Made by a program: the position numbers and the translations under genes. DNA of 12,398 bases from Deferribacteres bacterium (GTDB lineage: Bacteria > Nitrospirota > Thermodesulfovibrionia > UBA6902): the NCBI GenBank assembly GCA_013152795.1, contig JAADFS010000310.1:1-12398 (forward strand), written 5' to 3'. The notes beneath the pieces were generated by a model. It saw only the letters and a list, made by a program, of their open reading frames with translations, did no database searches and was not told the origin of the DNA. Shown piece after piece: positions 1 to 6,882 of the stretch. Within the stretch, counting starts at the first letter, position 1. Each line of letters starts with the position of its first letter.

Positions 1-487
1 GATCTGTCCCATCGTACTCATACTTATACGCCTCAAGTATCAGATCTCCGTTGTCAAGGACATCATTGTTTACGGTAACGCACTTGCCGGGTTTTACGTC
101 CTTTGCCGATACTTTGTGATCGATCCCTGCCGCATCCAGAAGACGCGCAAGACGGGAAAGTGCAATAGGGCAGGTGGCATAGACAAAGCCTTCCTTCAAT
201 GACCGTACCGGAAAGAGAACAATCTGCCCATCGGTAAAACTCACGGCTCCTGCGTGATCATTCGACTTGCCCGGTTCGGGGCCGAAGATCGCATCGACCG
301 AATCATTCAGACCGTTCAGTTTTGCTGCATGGCGCATTGCTCCCTTGATACCCGAACCTGCCATAACTGGATGTTCAGTATGCCGCTCCCTCTGGATGGG
401 GTTGTCTATCACCCCGAGGGTGGTTCCTGCCCCCATGTGGACAGGACTTACAGCATAAATAAACATTGGTTTCTTCTCCGTAAACAT
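1..487 (-). CDS. cmr4: Cmr4, type III-B backbone RAMP protein (3' end cut by window)
   Basis: Cmr4 (Cas7 group) forms the helical backbone of the Cmr effector and cuts target RNA at regular intervals. The first 162 residues are visible; the C-terminus lies beyond the left edge. The start is ATG at 487, preceded by a strong GGAGG (493-497). The N-terminus reads IYAVSPVHMGAGTTLGVIDN, followed by PIQRE. This is the hallmark opening of Cmr4, and by family knowledge the aspartate in VIDNP (residue 28 here) corresponds to the catalytic Asp of characterised Cmr4 proteins. The motif GSGIKGAMRH follows at about residue 44. The gene begins 10 bases after the cmr3 stop, so it is the next gene of the cmr operon. 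cmr5 and cmr6 would be expected further left. The identity is firm; catalytic activity is inferred from the conserved residue. Confidence 0.93.
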   Translation of the reverse strand, partial: MFTEKKPMFIYAVSPVHMGAGTTLGVIDNPIQRERHTEHPVMAGSGIKGAMRHAAKLNGLNDSVDAIFGPEPGKSNDHAGAVSFTDGQIVLFPVRSLKEGFVYATCPIALSRLARLLDAAGIDHKVSAKDVKPGKCVTVNNDVLDNGDLILEAYKYEYDGTD

Positions 488-497
488 CCTTACCTCC

Positions 498-1628
498 TCA
501 TATCCTGCCGAACCAGACGCTACCGAAACCGTCGCGCCTGCGGTCGGCATATTCTTTCGATGAGATAACACCCCTCTCCCACAGGACATCCAATTCTGCT
601 GTATCTCCAGTTATAACCTCAAACCAGAATACCGATCCCGCAGGAATCATCCGCTGTGCCGGCTTTGGCTTGCGTATTGCAACATCCCATCCACTTATCA
701 CTTCATAACGGGGTACCGCCGCACTTACAAGTCTCGCCTTGAATCCATCCAACTCGATATAACAGCCATCGTCTCTCTTTTTCACCACCGGAGGCAACCA
801 TCCGTTCACAGAGGGGCAGGGAGTTGCAAGTATCATCCTGAAACGTTGCCATCCCTTCTGAGGTCTGCCAAGGTCAGACGGTGCATCAGGATATTCAAAA
901 ATCTCTGCTCCCCTGCCATCACCTCCGACTCTTACCAGACCGTCAGCGGGAAGATATCCCTTTTCACAGGAGAACAAGCAGAGGAAACCAATCCCTTTTG
1001 CAAGGACGATTGTATCGGTAGTATATATGCGCGTCTCCTCGGCAGTGCGCGTTACGCTGTCCAAAGCGATACCGAGCCTGGGATCGGTACTCCACAGCTC
1101 AGATGTTCGGATCAGATGTCCTTCATCAAATTTATCCCCTGCAAGATGTGCCTTGAGTCCGTCAAGCGTAAGCCAGTAGCCCTTATCCGGTTTGGTTTGT
1201 GATTGAGTGCGTAGCACGGCGTACTCAGGAAGAATATCTTGATCCAGAGATGATGCACAACCTGAAAAGGCATTCCTTTTTACAGTGGCAAGAGCCACTG
1301 GTTCAGGCGTGTCACCTGCCTTCAGCACAACAAGGTCAGCAGGGGGCGGGAAAAAGATACTACCGTGTCTGTTTTCGTCAGCCAGGGCAATCCAGCGAAT
1401 AGTAAAATCGCCGAACATCTCCGCAACAACCGAAGGGCCGTTTTTCTGATCAATTACTTCAGAGAGCCTGCCTTCATCAGTAATTGCACGGGACAGTACC
1501 GAGCCGGAGAAAACAGACGGCCAGGGAGGCATGAGTGCTTCGCCATGATCTCCGGGGCCTCCAAAAAGGCGGTTACCCCTGAGATAGAGTACATCAATAG
1601 GACAAAACATCAGGGCAGTTGAGTTCAC
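498..1628 (-). CDS. cmr3: Cmr3, type III-B RAMP subunit (Cas5 group)
   Basis: This 376-residue protein matches Cmr3, the Cas5-like subunit that pairs with Cmr2 at the base of the Cmr complex and holds the crRNA 5' tag. Visible family signatures are an N-terminal RAMP strand, FCPIDVLYLRGNRLF (from residue 8), and a C-terminal block with GWD at 313-315 followed by PAGSVFWF (329-336). The start is GTG at 1628. It overlaps the cmr2 stop as GTGA and is preceded by an excellent AAGGAGGT (1637-1644) about nine bases upstream, so the GTG is preferred over the internal ATG six codons later, which has no ribosome site. The overlap implies translational coupling to cmr2. Length is normal for the family and no defect is seen. 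Confidence 0.92.
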   Translation of the reverse strand: MNSTALMFCPIDVLYLRGNRLFGGPGDHGEALMPPWPSVFSGSVLSRAITDEGRLSEVIDQKNGPSVVAEMFGDFTIRWIALADENRHGSIFFPPPADLVVLKAGDTPEPVALATVKRNAFSGCASSLDQDILPEYAVLRTQSQTKPDKGYWLTLDGLKAHLAGDKFDEGHLIRTSELWSTDPRLGIALDSVTRTAEETRIYTTDTIVLAKGIGFLCLFSCEKGYLPADGLVRVGGDGRGAEIFEYPDAPSDLGRPQKGWQRFRMILATPCPSVNGWLPPVVKKRDDGCYIELDGFKARLVSAAVPRYEVISGWDVAIRKPKPAQRMIPAGSVFWFEVITGDTAELDVLWERGVISSKEYADRRRDGFGSVWFGRI

Positions 1629-4600
1629 TCGGCATCACCTCCTTCCATTGAGTCCATCCGGCGGGCAAGAAACTCTGCTGTAATGAAAAAGTCCTGAAGC
1701 CATCTATTCATTGACGGCGGTTCCCCCCTTGGGGGCTTTGAGTCTTCCTGTGCTTCATTTATCTTTTCATGCGCTACGCCAAGGCGGATAATACTTTCAG
1801 CAAGTCTATTCGCCTCTTTATCGTCGACACCTTGCCGTTTCAGGCGATAAGAAATAACATTACTTATTGCATTCTTATCAGGCGGCAGGTCTCTCAGCAG
1901 CTCGTGTATCACATAAGCAGCTCGCCGCGATACTCCTTTTGTGGCAAGTACATCCCTCAGTTGCATTATAACGCCAAGTGTGGTTTCAACCGGCAATATT
2001 TCATCTGCGTTGTTGTGCCACCACCTGCCAACAAGTTGGGAAGTGCCCCCCGATCTCTTTTCAATCCTCAGGCAGAAGGCATCCCGTCCACCACTTCTCT
2101 TGGCCGTCTGCTCGGCCTCTCTCAGGCTCCTGAGCACACGGCTAAGTGGTGACTTGTGATGTGCGACTACTGCTCCTATAGAGGCTGTGGCTTTTGGCCC
2201 CATTGTAGCATAAAGGGATTTCTTGTCTTTATATTCAGAAAGAAGTGCATACCCGTCTCTGAAATAAAGACTTATATATTCTGTCTCCCTCTTTGTCAGC
2301 ATCTTCCATTTCTCTTCTGAATCAAGCATAACACCGGAATACAGAGACCTCAGGGCAAGCATCAGCCCCGGCAGATCATGAACGCTCACCATCGCCAATA
2401 GATCATCACCACCGGAATAGATAAGTTTGCCAGTGAATATCTCCTCAACAACAATCCTTGCAAGGTTCATGGAAAAGTAGTTCAGTGCCCGTGATATTGC
2501 CTGATGTCGCGCTGGTGTATTAGGACGCTTTGCCTTCAGAAAATTCTGAATGTCCATGTCATTATGAAACTTATCATCAAGAAGATTCTCTGTGATACTA
2601 TGAAGGATATCTCTATATCTGGGGAGTTGCTCAGGATTAGCCCCTGAAACCCATTCACCCATACGGTCACCGTCCATCATGATAAGAGCGTAGTAGGTTT
2701 CGAGAGGATCGCCGAGCAGTTCCTTTACCGCTCTTTTCTTATCTTCTTTGACCTCATCTCCCTGGTTTTCAGCATCTGACATAAAGTCAAGAAATGCAGG
2801 AAGTCTGGAAAGGACATCCGATAGTGTTTTATCCGATTCAGCCAGTCGTTCAATTTTCCGCCACAGTCGCCGAGGAAATGCCGGACGGTCAAAAGCTTCC
2901 ATGGATGGTGCCAGTTGATTAGCGGCCTTAAGGGTATTTTTTTTCAGCAATCCTGAATTTGCCTTATCGAGAATCGCCTCTACGGTGGGGGCCAGCGCCA
3001 TGGTATGAGTGGAGACGACAAAGCGTCTCTTGCCCTCAGCACCTACTGCCTCTGGGAAAACAGAGGGCCAAAACCGCTTGAGCGTGCACCAAGAGCAAAG
3101 GTGTTCACCTTTTCTAACGATACTTGCAGCAGCTTTAGACCAGATAGTATTATTACGCTTTTCACCAGGAGGAAGGAAAAGATCGTTACGGTTATCCGTC
3201 AACCATTCCCTCTCCCCGCATATCGTACAGCGGTAACCTTCCTGCTTTATTTCTTCAAATGGTCTTGACGTCTTTACAGCACTATGGATACGATCTGTAA
3301 GACCGTAAAGATGCGTATAGGCCGCACCCCGGTTTGGCTCGTAAAAAGTCCACTCCCCGCTTTTGTTTTTGACCGGTTGAGCAAGTATATCCCAGGTTTC
3401 TTTTTTTGTTGAGATATCAGCACTATCAGGCAGGAACTGTTCAAGCATCCCAAAAAGTTTCTCCGGATCAACCTTGCCGCCTGCCTCCTTCACAACAGAC
3501 CAGGGGACGGCAGACCAATAAATCTCCGGGAAATCCTTCATCTGCTCTTTTATCTGGTTTTTTGTGATCTCGGGCAAACCGTTTTTGAAAACCTTTCCGG
3601 CAGCCAGCTCTGCCTGTGCAGGGGTGTATGCCCTTACAGACACCCTGATCTCAGCCGTGAGGTCCTCTATATGTTTTGATGGAACAACTGCCACAAACCG
3701 GTTTGGAAGAGCAGCAGACATGCGCGGGTCACGGTCGAGGGCTATAGTCTCAATTTTTTCTTTGCTGCTGTATTCCCATGGTTTGAGCATGTCATCCGGC
3801 CATATCCCTTGCTCCACAAGCCATTGGTCCACAACAGGCACGCGGTGAAGATCCGGGAAGAGGATGGCATCCGGTCCATAGGATTCGGCTATAGGCAGCA
3901 TCGCCTGCCAGCACAACTGAGACAGGAAGTGAGAGCCTGCCCAGAGATCAGAGGTTGACCGTGCCTGGGCGATGAAACCCTGCACAGGGCCGAGGCTTAC
4001 CACAAGAAGGGTTGGCTCGTCGTCGAGGGCAAAGATACCGGAGAATGCAGAACAGAGTTTGAGATGATCCCAGATCGTGTGATCAGGACTCCGTGTATCT
4101 GCCGGCAGGAGCTGCCATAGAAGATTCAGGCCAGATGCGGGTGTTTCCGGCCCGAACCGCCAGAAACGAAGGAATGTATTGCGCATGTCCGGTCCGGCAT
4201 CGTCTTTGAAAATGAGTTGTTTGAAATGGTCTGTGGAGACTGCTTTCAGCTCGCCAACAGAGACATCTCTGAATGTAGTTTTTATATCAATCTTGACACC
4301 GGGAGAGACAGGATGAACGAGCTCGGGGGATTTCGTGAAACTTACCCTTGACCACTCAGGAAGAGGCTCACCAGTCTTCCAGGGAAGATCAGGCCTGTCA
4401 GCAGCGGCAGACCAGCGGTCGGCTTTTTTGACAATAGCGGCAAGACCGTCCGGTATCCGCTCGGTGCCGAACAGTTGCTGGCAGAGATTACGTACTGTAC
4501 CTGCTTCGTGCGCCTCCCGGAACAGCACAAGGGGCTTTTCCGCAGGGTCGTGTACCCACGCTGCAAGTTTTGCTTTCCAGAAAATTTCACTTGTATTCAT
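1625..4600 (-). CDS. cmr2: Cmr2 / Cas10, large subunit of type III-B effector
   Basis: This 991-residue Cas10 protein is the signalling subunit of the Cmr complex. Domains in order: an N-terminal HD motif in AAWVHDPAEKPL (H17, D18); a zinc-binding region with CTIC (458-461) and CSWC (502-505); a first palm feature DGDRMG (643-648); and the second palm with GGDD at 730-733 in YSGGDDLLAMV. In characterised Cas10 proteins GGDD makes cyclic oligoadenylates from ATP when target RNA binds, and HD can cut single-stranded DNA. Both motifs are intact, so both activities are plausible but inferred. The start is ATG at 4600 with AGGAG upstream, 11 bases after the cmr1 stop; the 3' end overlaps cmr3. The length is typical to slightly long for Cmr2. 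Confidence 0.95.
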   Translation of the reverse strand: MNTSEIFWKAKLAAWVHDPAEKPLVLFREAHEAGTVRNLCQQLFGTERIPDGLAAIVKKADRWSAAADRPDLPWKTGEPLPEWSRVSFTKSPELVHPVSPGVKIDIKTTFRDVSVGELKAVSTDHFKQLIFKDDAGPDMRNTFLRFWRFGPETPASGLNLLWQLLPADTRSPDHTIWDHLKLCSAFSGIFALDDEPTLLVVSLGPVQGFIAQARSTSDLWAGSHFLSQLCWQAMLPIAESYGPDAILFPDLHRVPVVDQWLVEQGIWPDDMLKPWEYSSKEKIETIALDRDPRMSAALPNRFVAVVPSKHIEDLTAEIRVSVRAYTPAQAELAAGKVFKNGLPEITKNQIKEQMKDFPEIYWSAVPWSVVKEAGGKVDPEKLFGMLEQFLPDSADISTKKETWDILAQPVKNKSGEWTFYEPNRGAAYTHLYGLTDRIHSAVKTSRPFEEIKQEGYRCTICGEREWLTDNRNDLFLPPGEKRNNTIWSKAAASIVRKGEHLCSWCTLKRFWPSVFPEAVGAEGKRRFVVSTHTMALAPTVEAILDKANSGLLKKNTLKAANQLAPSMEAFDRPAFPRRLWRKIERLAESDKTLSDVLSRLPAFLDFMSDAENQGDEVKEDKKRAVKELLGDPLETYYALIMMDGDRMGEWVSGANPEQLPRYRDILHSITENLLDDKFHNDMDIQNFLKAKRPNTPARHQAISRALNYFSMNLARIVVEEIFTGKLIYSGGDDLLAMVSVHDLPGLMLALRSLYSGVMLDSEEKWKMLTKRETEYISLYFRDGYALLSEYKDKKSLYATMGPKATASIGAVVAHHKSPLSRVLRSLREAEQTAKRSGGRDAFCLRIEKRSGGTSQLVGRWWHNNADEILPVETTLGVIMQLRDVLATKGVSRRAAYVIHELLRDLPPDKNAISNVISYRLKRQGVDDKEANRLAESIIRLGVAHEKINEAQEDSKPPRGEPPSMNRWLQDFFITAEFLARRMDSMEGGDAE

Positions 4601-4611
4601 AAGTTCATCTC

Positions 4612-5724
4612 CTAACCGAACCTGCCTATTTTTCTATCGAGCACCTGATATATATTTTTCCATATATCTTGCTGTTTTTCTGTTAACCAGTTCTTCTGAT
4701 TAGTTGTAAGTCGATCTATTAACTCATACGGTAGACTGTGAGGCAGATGAACGGCTACGACATGCAATCTATCTTTGTCAATCTCAACAACTTTAAATCT
4801 CAGTGGGCAAGCAAATCGTTTCTGTTTTTCGTTGTCGTTTCCTTCCCATTGTTGTACAGTCCATTTGTTGCCTGCTGGATATCCCAACAAATGTATGCCT
4901 CCTACTCCATTACTTGTATAACCTTTTGCAACGCGGCGTATAGCAACTTTTACTTCAGCAAGAAAATCCATAGCGCTATGCCACGATGGAAAGTCATGCT
5001 TGCCTGTCCAGATTAATGGAAGTCTGTTTTCATCAAGTCCGATTGCATGCGGCCAAGTCTCAGAAAAGCATTCCTCAATTGGCCTGCATACGTTATTCAG
5101 AATGTCAGGATTAAAGATTGGTTTATATTGGGCCTTCTCATGCGGTATTATTATCAATGACCCCCAAGCGTTTCGTGACCTAGAGCCTATAGTTCCAAAT
5201 GTATTAACAAGTTCAAGAGTCCTTTCCAGCCATTGTAAGTCTTCATCATCTACAATCTGCAACCATAATGTATATGATTCATCCGGTGAGATAGCCGGAG
5301 GACTCTGAAGCTCGATATTCTTCCGATTTTGTTTTTTGCTTGGCGGAAGAACTGCTCCGAACCCAAGATAAACATCGCTTCTAACCTGACCCTTTCCGTC
5401 ACGGGTCGTTGTAACACGTTTTAAGTTTCCGCCTGGCCATTGATCATTGTCAAGCCTCCCCTGCTCCCATCTCTCGAACCTCACTCTCACCCTCGACTTT
5501 CCTGACTTACCATTACCTTCATCAGATACTGAACCAAAGAGACGTGCTTCGGCAGCACGCAGTTTATTAACATTGTAATTCACTTCACCTGCATACACCA
5601 CCCGCCACCACTGTCTGAGCAGGGCCTTGAAGGGCGGTGTGCGCCACTGCCCCTTCTGTTCGGCATTACCTAAAAAGGCAGGTGTGATGAACTTAACCCG
5701 GTACTTCAATGTTTTCATCTTCAT
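4612..5724 (-). CDS. cmr1: Cmr1, type III-B RAMP subunit
   Basis: This 370-residue protein matches Cmr1, a Cas7-group protein that caps the 3' end of the crRNA in the Cmr complex. The N-terminus has the family pattern: a RAMP strand YRVKFITPAFLGNAEQ, then TPPFKALLRQWWRVVY, the classic lysine-to-WWR segment. A glycine-rich loop GTIGSRSRNAWGS lies at 177-189. The start is uncertain between ATG at 5724 and ATG at 5718. A GGAGG at 5730-5734 sits 5 or 11 bases away respectively. The ATG at 5724 overlaps the stop of a preceding 32-codon ORF as ATGA, which argues for coupling and for this start. It is the first full gene of the cmr operon; cmr2 follows after 11 bases. Confidence 0.92.
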   Translation of the reverse strand: MKMKTLKYRVKFITPAFLGNAEQKGQWRTPPFKALLRQWWRVVYAGEVNYNVNKLRAAEARLFGSVSDEGNGKSGKSRVRVRFERWEQGRLDNDQWPGGNLKRVTTTRDGKGQVRSDVYLGFGAVLPPSKKQNRKNIELQSPPAISPDESYTLWLQIVDDEDLQWLERTLELVNTFGTIGSRSRNAWGSLIIIPHEKAQYKPIFNPDILNNVCRPIEECFSETWPHAIGLDENRLPLIWTGKHDFPSWHSAMDFLAEVKVAIRRVAKGYTSNGVGGIHLLGYPAGNKWTVQQWEGNDNEKQKRFACPLRFKVVEIDKDRLHVVAVHLPHSLPYELIDRLTTNQKNWLTEKQQDIWKNIYQVLDRKIGRFG

Positions 5725-5819
5725 GCCAGCCTCCGGTATGGAAGATTGTTTTTCCCCACATCATGCAGCAATGCCCCGAGCATCACTGTCTGATATTCTT
5801 TTTGATTAAATTCCGTCAT
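5721..5819 (-). pseudogene. 32-codon remnant of a Csm1-type Cas10 N-terminus (HD motif), leader of cmr operon
   Basis: A complete small ORF runs from ATG 5819 to TGA 5721-5723. Residues 15-23 read GALLHDVGK, the HD signature that sits at this distance from the start in Csm1 (type III-A Cas10). Family homology stops right after the lysine and the ORF ends nine residues later. The ATG has a GGGAG (5830-5834) at good spacing, and the stop overlaps the cmr1 ATG as ATGA, so it is probably still translated and coupled to cmr1. A one-base shift in the A run at 5749-5753 would give GKTIFHTGGWHE instead, so a frameshift rather than a deletion is possible. It is too short to be an HD enzyme. HD-GYP or RNase Y ancestry is less likely, given its place at a start codon beside cas genes. 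Confidence 0.55.
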
Positions 5820-5880
5820 TTCTTTGCCTCTCCCATTCATTGAATAACTCCCCCTCAAAGTTTAATATCATTAAGAAATT

Positions 5881-5891
5881 TGACTAAGTCA
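5881..5891. promoter_or_regulatory. Perfect palindrome TGACTAAGTCA between divergent operons
   Basis: An 11-base odd palindrome (TGACT-A-AGTCA) lies in the 112-base spacer between the divergent cmr leader ORF and the toxin-antitoxin-like pair. A TTGACT overlapping its left edge (5880-5885) could be a -35 box for the plus-strand pair, although the -10 is poor (TAACCT at 5904-5909). By analogy with self-regulated toxin-antitoxin operons it could be an operator, but this is inference from position and symmetry only. Confidence 0.3.
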
Positions 5892-5931
5892 TTTTTTCTT
5901 TGCTAACCTATTGTTACAGGAGGTACAAAGC

Positions 5932-6123
5932 ATGAAACTCACAAAAAAACAGAAAGAAAAACTTAAAAAATTTGATATCATCAAGGCAACACAGAAAGCC
6001 CGGGAAGAAAGTAACAGACTGTTAAATGACCAGGGCTTTGCGGTGCTGTCTGTTGCGGTATCACACTTTATAACCGATATTGCCGAACACCCTGAAAAAC
6101 TATACAGGGAATTTGCGCATTGA
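5932..6123 (+). CDS. Small basic protein, putative antitoxin partner of PIN toxin
   Basis: This 63-residue protein of unrecognised family starts at ATG 5932 with AGGAGGT about seven bases upstream. The TTG at 5911 in the same frame lies ahead of that ribosome site and is not the start. The N-terminal third is highly charged (MKLTKKQKEKLKKFDIIKAT), followed by a probable helix with AREESNRLL and a C-terminal half (FAVLSVAVSHFITDIAEHPE) that looks helical and amphipathic. Its stop overlaps the TTG start of the downstream PIN gene (TTGA), the arrangement typical of antitoxin followed by VapC-like toxin. No DNA-binding motif is recognisable. The antitoxin role is inferred only from position, size and coupling. 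Confidence 0.7.
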   Translation: MKLTKKQKEKLKKFDIIKATQKAREESNRLLNDQGFAVLSVAVSHFITDIAEHPEKLYREFAH

Positions 6124-6572
6124 AAATATATCTGGATACCTCTGTAATCAATATTTATCTCTTCGGGAGATACTCTGAAACAGAAATAAGGAAATTTTCT
6201 CACGTCTCCGCTCTTTTCAATCTTATTAACTCCAATAAAATTCATGCCTTGATCTCGCTTTACACTCTACAGGAAGTATTTATATTCTGCAAAAAGATAT
6301 TCGGCCCTCCAGCCGGCAACATAAGCAGGCTTGCCTTCCTGGAACTTCTTGAAAATAAGATATCCCTTGCAGGGTTGTTAACCCGCGAAGAGCGGCTATT
6401 GCATCGAATAAGATTCAATCTTGATGACTTGTCAGACCAACCCCATGCTATATGTGCATACCTTAATAAATGTGATGCCATTGTAACCTATGATACTCAC
6501 TTTCAAAAAATAAAAGATGAAATTTTAATTTATACACCGGAAGAGGTTGTTTCAATCCAACAACACCAGTGA
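6120..6572 (+). CDS. PIN-domain ribonuclease, VapC-like putative toxin
   Basis: This 150-residue PIN-domain protein has the expected acidic residues: D6 in IYLDTSVIN, E52 in LYTLQEV, D119 in NKCDAIVTYD and D125 in the same segment. These normally coordinate metal ions for RNA cleavage in VapC toxins and related nucleases. The start is TTG at 6120, overlapping the stop of the small upstream gene, with AGGGA about ten bases before it. Length is typical of single PIN domains. The pair sits between the cmr operon and the CARF gene, on the opposite strand. It could be an ordinary toxin-antitoxin addiction module or an element guarding the CRISPR locus. Toxicity and RNA target are unknown. Confidence 0.82.
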   Translation: MKIYLDTSVINIYLFGRYSETEIRKFSHVSALFNLINSNKIHALISLYTLQEVFIFCKKIFGPPAGNISRLAFLELLENKISLAGLLTREERLLHRIRFNLDDLSDQPHAICAYLNKCDAIVTYDTHFQKIKDEILIYTPEEVVSIQQHQ

Positions 6573-6605
6573 AACTGTAACCTTCATCCCTTATACCTTA
6601 CAGTG

Positions 6606-6663
6606 GCATAAAATACTGCCGGCGGGGCAGAGGAGTCTGCCGGGAAAGTTTTATCTGCGATAC
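6606..6663 (+). repeat. Dispersed repeat copy A (GCATAAA / hairpin / TTTATCTGCGAT)
   Basis: This copy reads GCATAAA, a hairpin core GGGCAGAGGAGTCTGCCGG (6625-6643, itself a GGCAGA/TCTGCC stem with a GGAG loop), then GGAAAG and TTTTATCTGCGATACC. The 19-base core recurs perfectly in inverted orientation at 6789-6807. It lies in the 310-base non-coding gap between the convergent PIN and CARF genes. Confidence 0.8.
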
Positions 6664-6683
6664 CTTCAGTGCTAACAGCTCAG

Positions 6684-6706
6684 CCCCCTCCCGCCAGGGG
6701 AGGGGG
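6684..6706. repeat. G/C-rich perfect hairpin inside repeat pair A/B
   Basis: CCCCCTCCC (6684-6692), loop GCCAG, GGGAGGGGG (6698-6706): nine perfect base pairs. A T-rich stretch (GTTTCTTTCT) follows on the plus strand, so it could terminate the PIN transcript. It sits near the middle of the region bounded by copies A and B. Confidence 0.7.
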
Positions 6707-6720
6707 GACTTGTTTCTTTC

Positions 6721-6750
6721 TGCACCCTGACAACTGCACCCTGCACCCTC
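6721..6750. repeat. TGCACCCTG tandem-like stretch
   Basis: Three TGCACCCT(G/C) units lie close together here. The reverse complement shares GCAGGGTGCAGGG-like sequence with 11438-11467 near the right flank. It is probably low-complexity intergenic filler of a kind common in such genomes; no function is seen. Confidence 0.4.
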
Positions 6751-6767
6751 TATAAATTCCCAATATC

Positions 6768-6815
6768 CTATCGCTTTATAAAGGTTTTCCGGCAGACTCC
6801 TCTGCCCGTTTATGC
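6768..6815 (-). repeat. Dispersed repeat copy B, inverted relative to copy A
   Basis: Read on the minus strand it gives GCATAAA, the same 19-base core (6789-6807), AAAACC, then TTTATAAAGCGATAGG. Together with copy A it bounds about 210 bases of non-coding DNA with matching outer ends (GCATAAA and TTTATGC). This gives the unit a shape like a miniature inverted-repeat element. Confidence 0.75.
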
Positions 6816-6819
6816 AACA

Positions 6820-6856
6820 TTAAGGTTAAGATATAAACCGTCAAATTCAACCTTAA
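6820..6856. terminator. Inverted repeat near the end of the CARF gene, possible terminator
   Basis: TTAAGGTT (6820-6827) and AACCTTAA (6849-6856) form a perfect 8-base stem with a 21-base loop, 26 bases past the CARF stop and facing the convergent PIN operon. The long loop and lack of a clean T run make this a weak terminator candidate. Confidence 0.3.
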
Positions 6857-6882
6857 CAGTTTCTGTTTGAAAACCATTTACA

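Noticed and set aside
5889..6245. Minus-strand ORF of 118 codons opposite the toxin-antitoxin pair
   Set aside because: It is antisense to two well-supported coupled genes, has poor codon pattern and no ribosome site.
6549..6575. GTTTCAATCC...GTGAAAC, which looks like a single CRISPR repeat with inverted ends
   Set aside because: It occurs once, has no second copy or spacer spacing, and is fully explained as the 3' coding end of the PIN gene.
6574..6604. ACTGTAA/TTACAGT inverted repeat just after the PIN stop as a terminator
   Set aside because: The stem is 7 pairs with a 17-base loop and no T tract follows, so it is not convincing.
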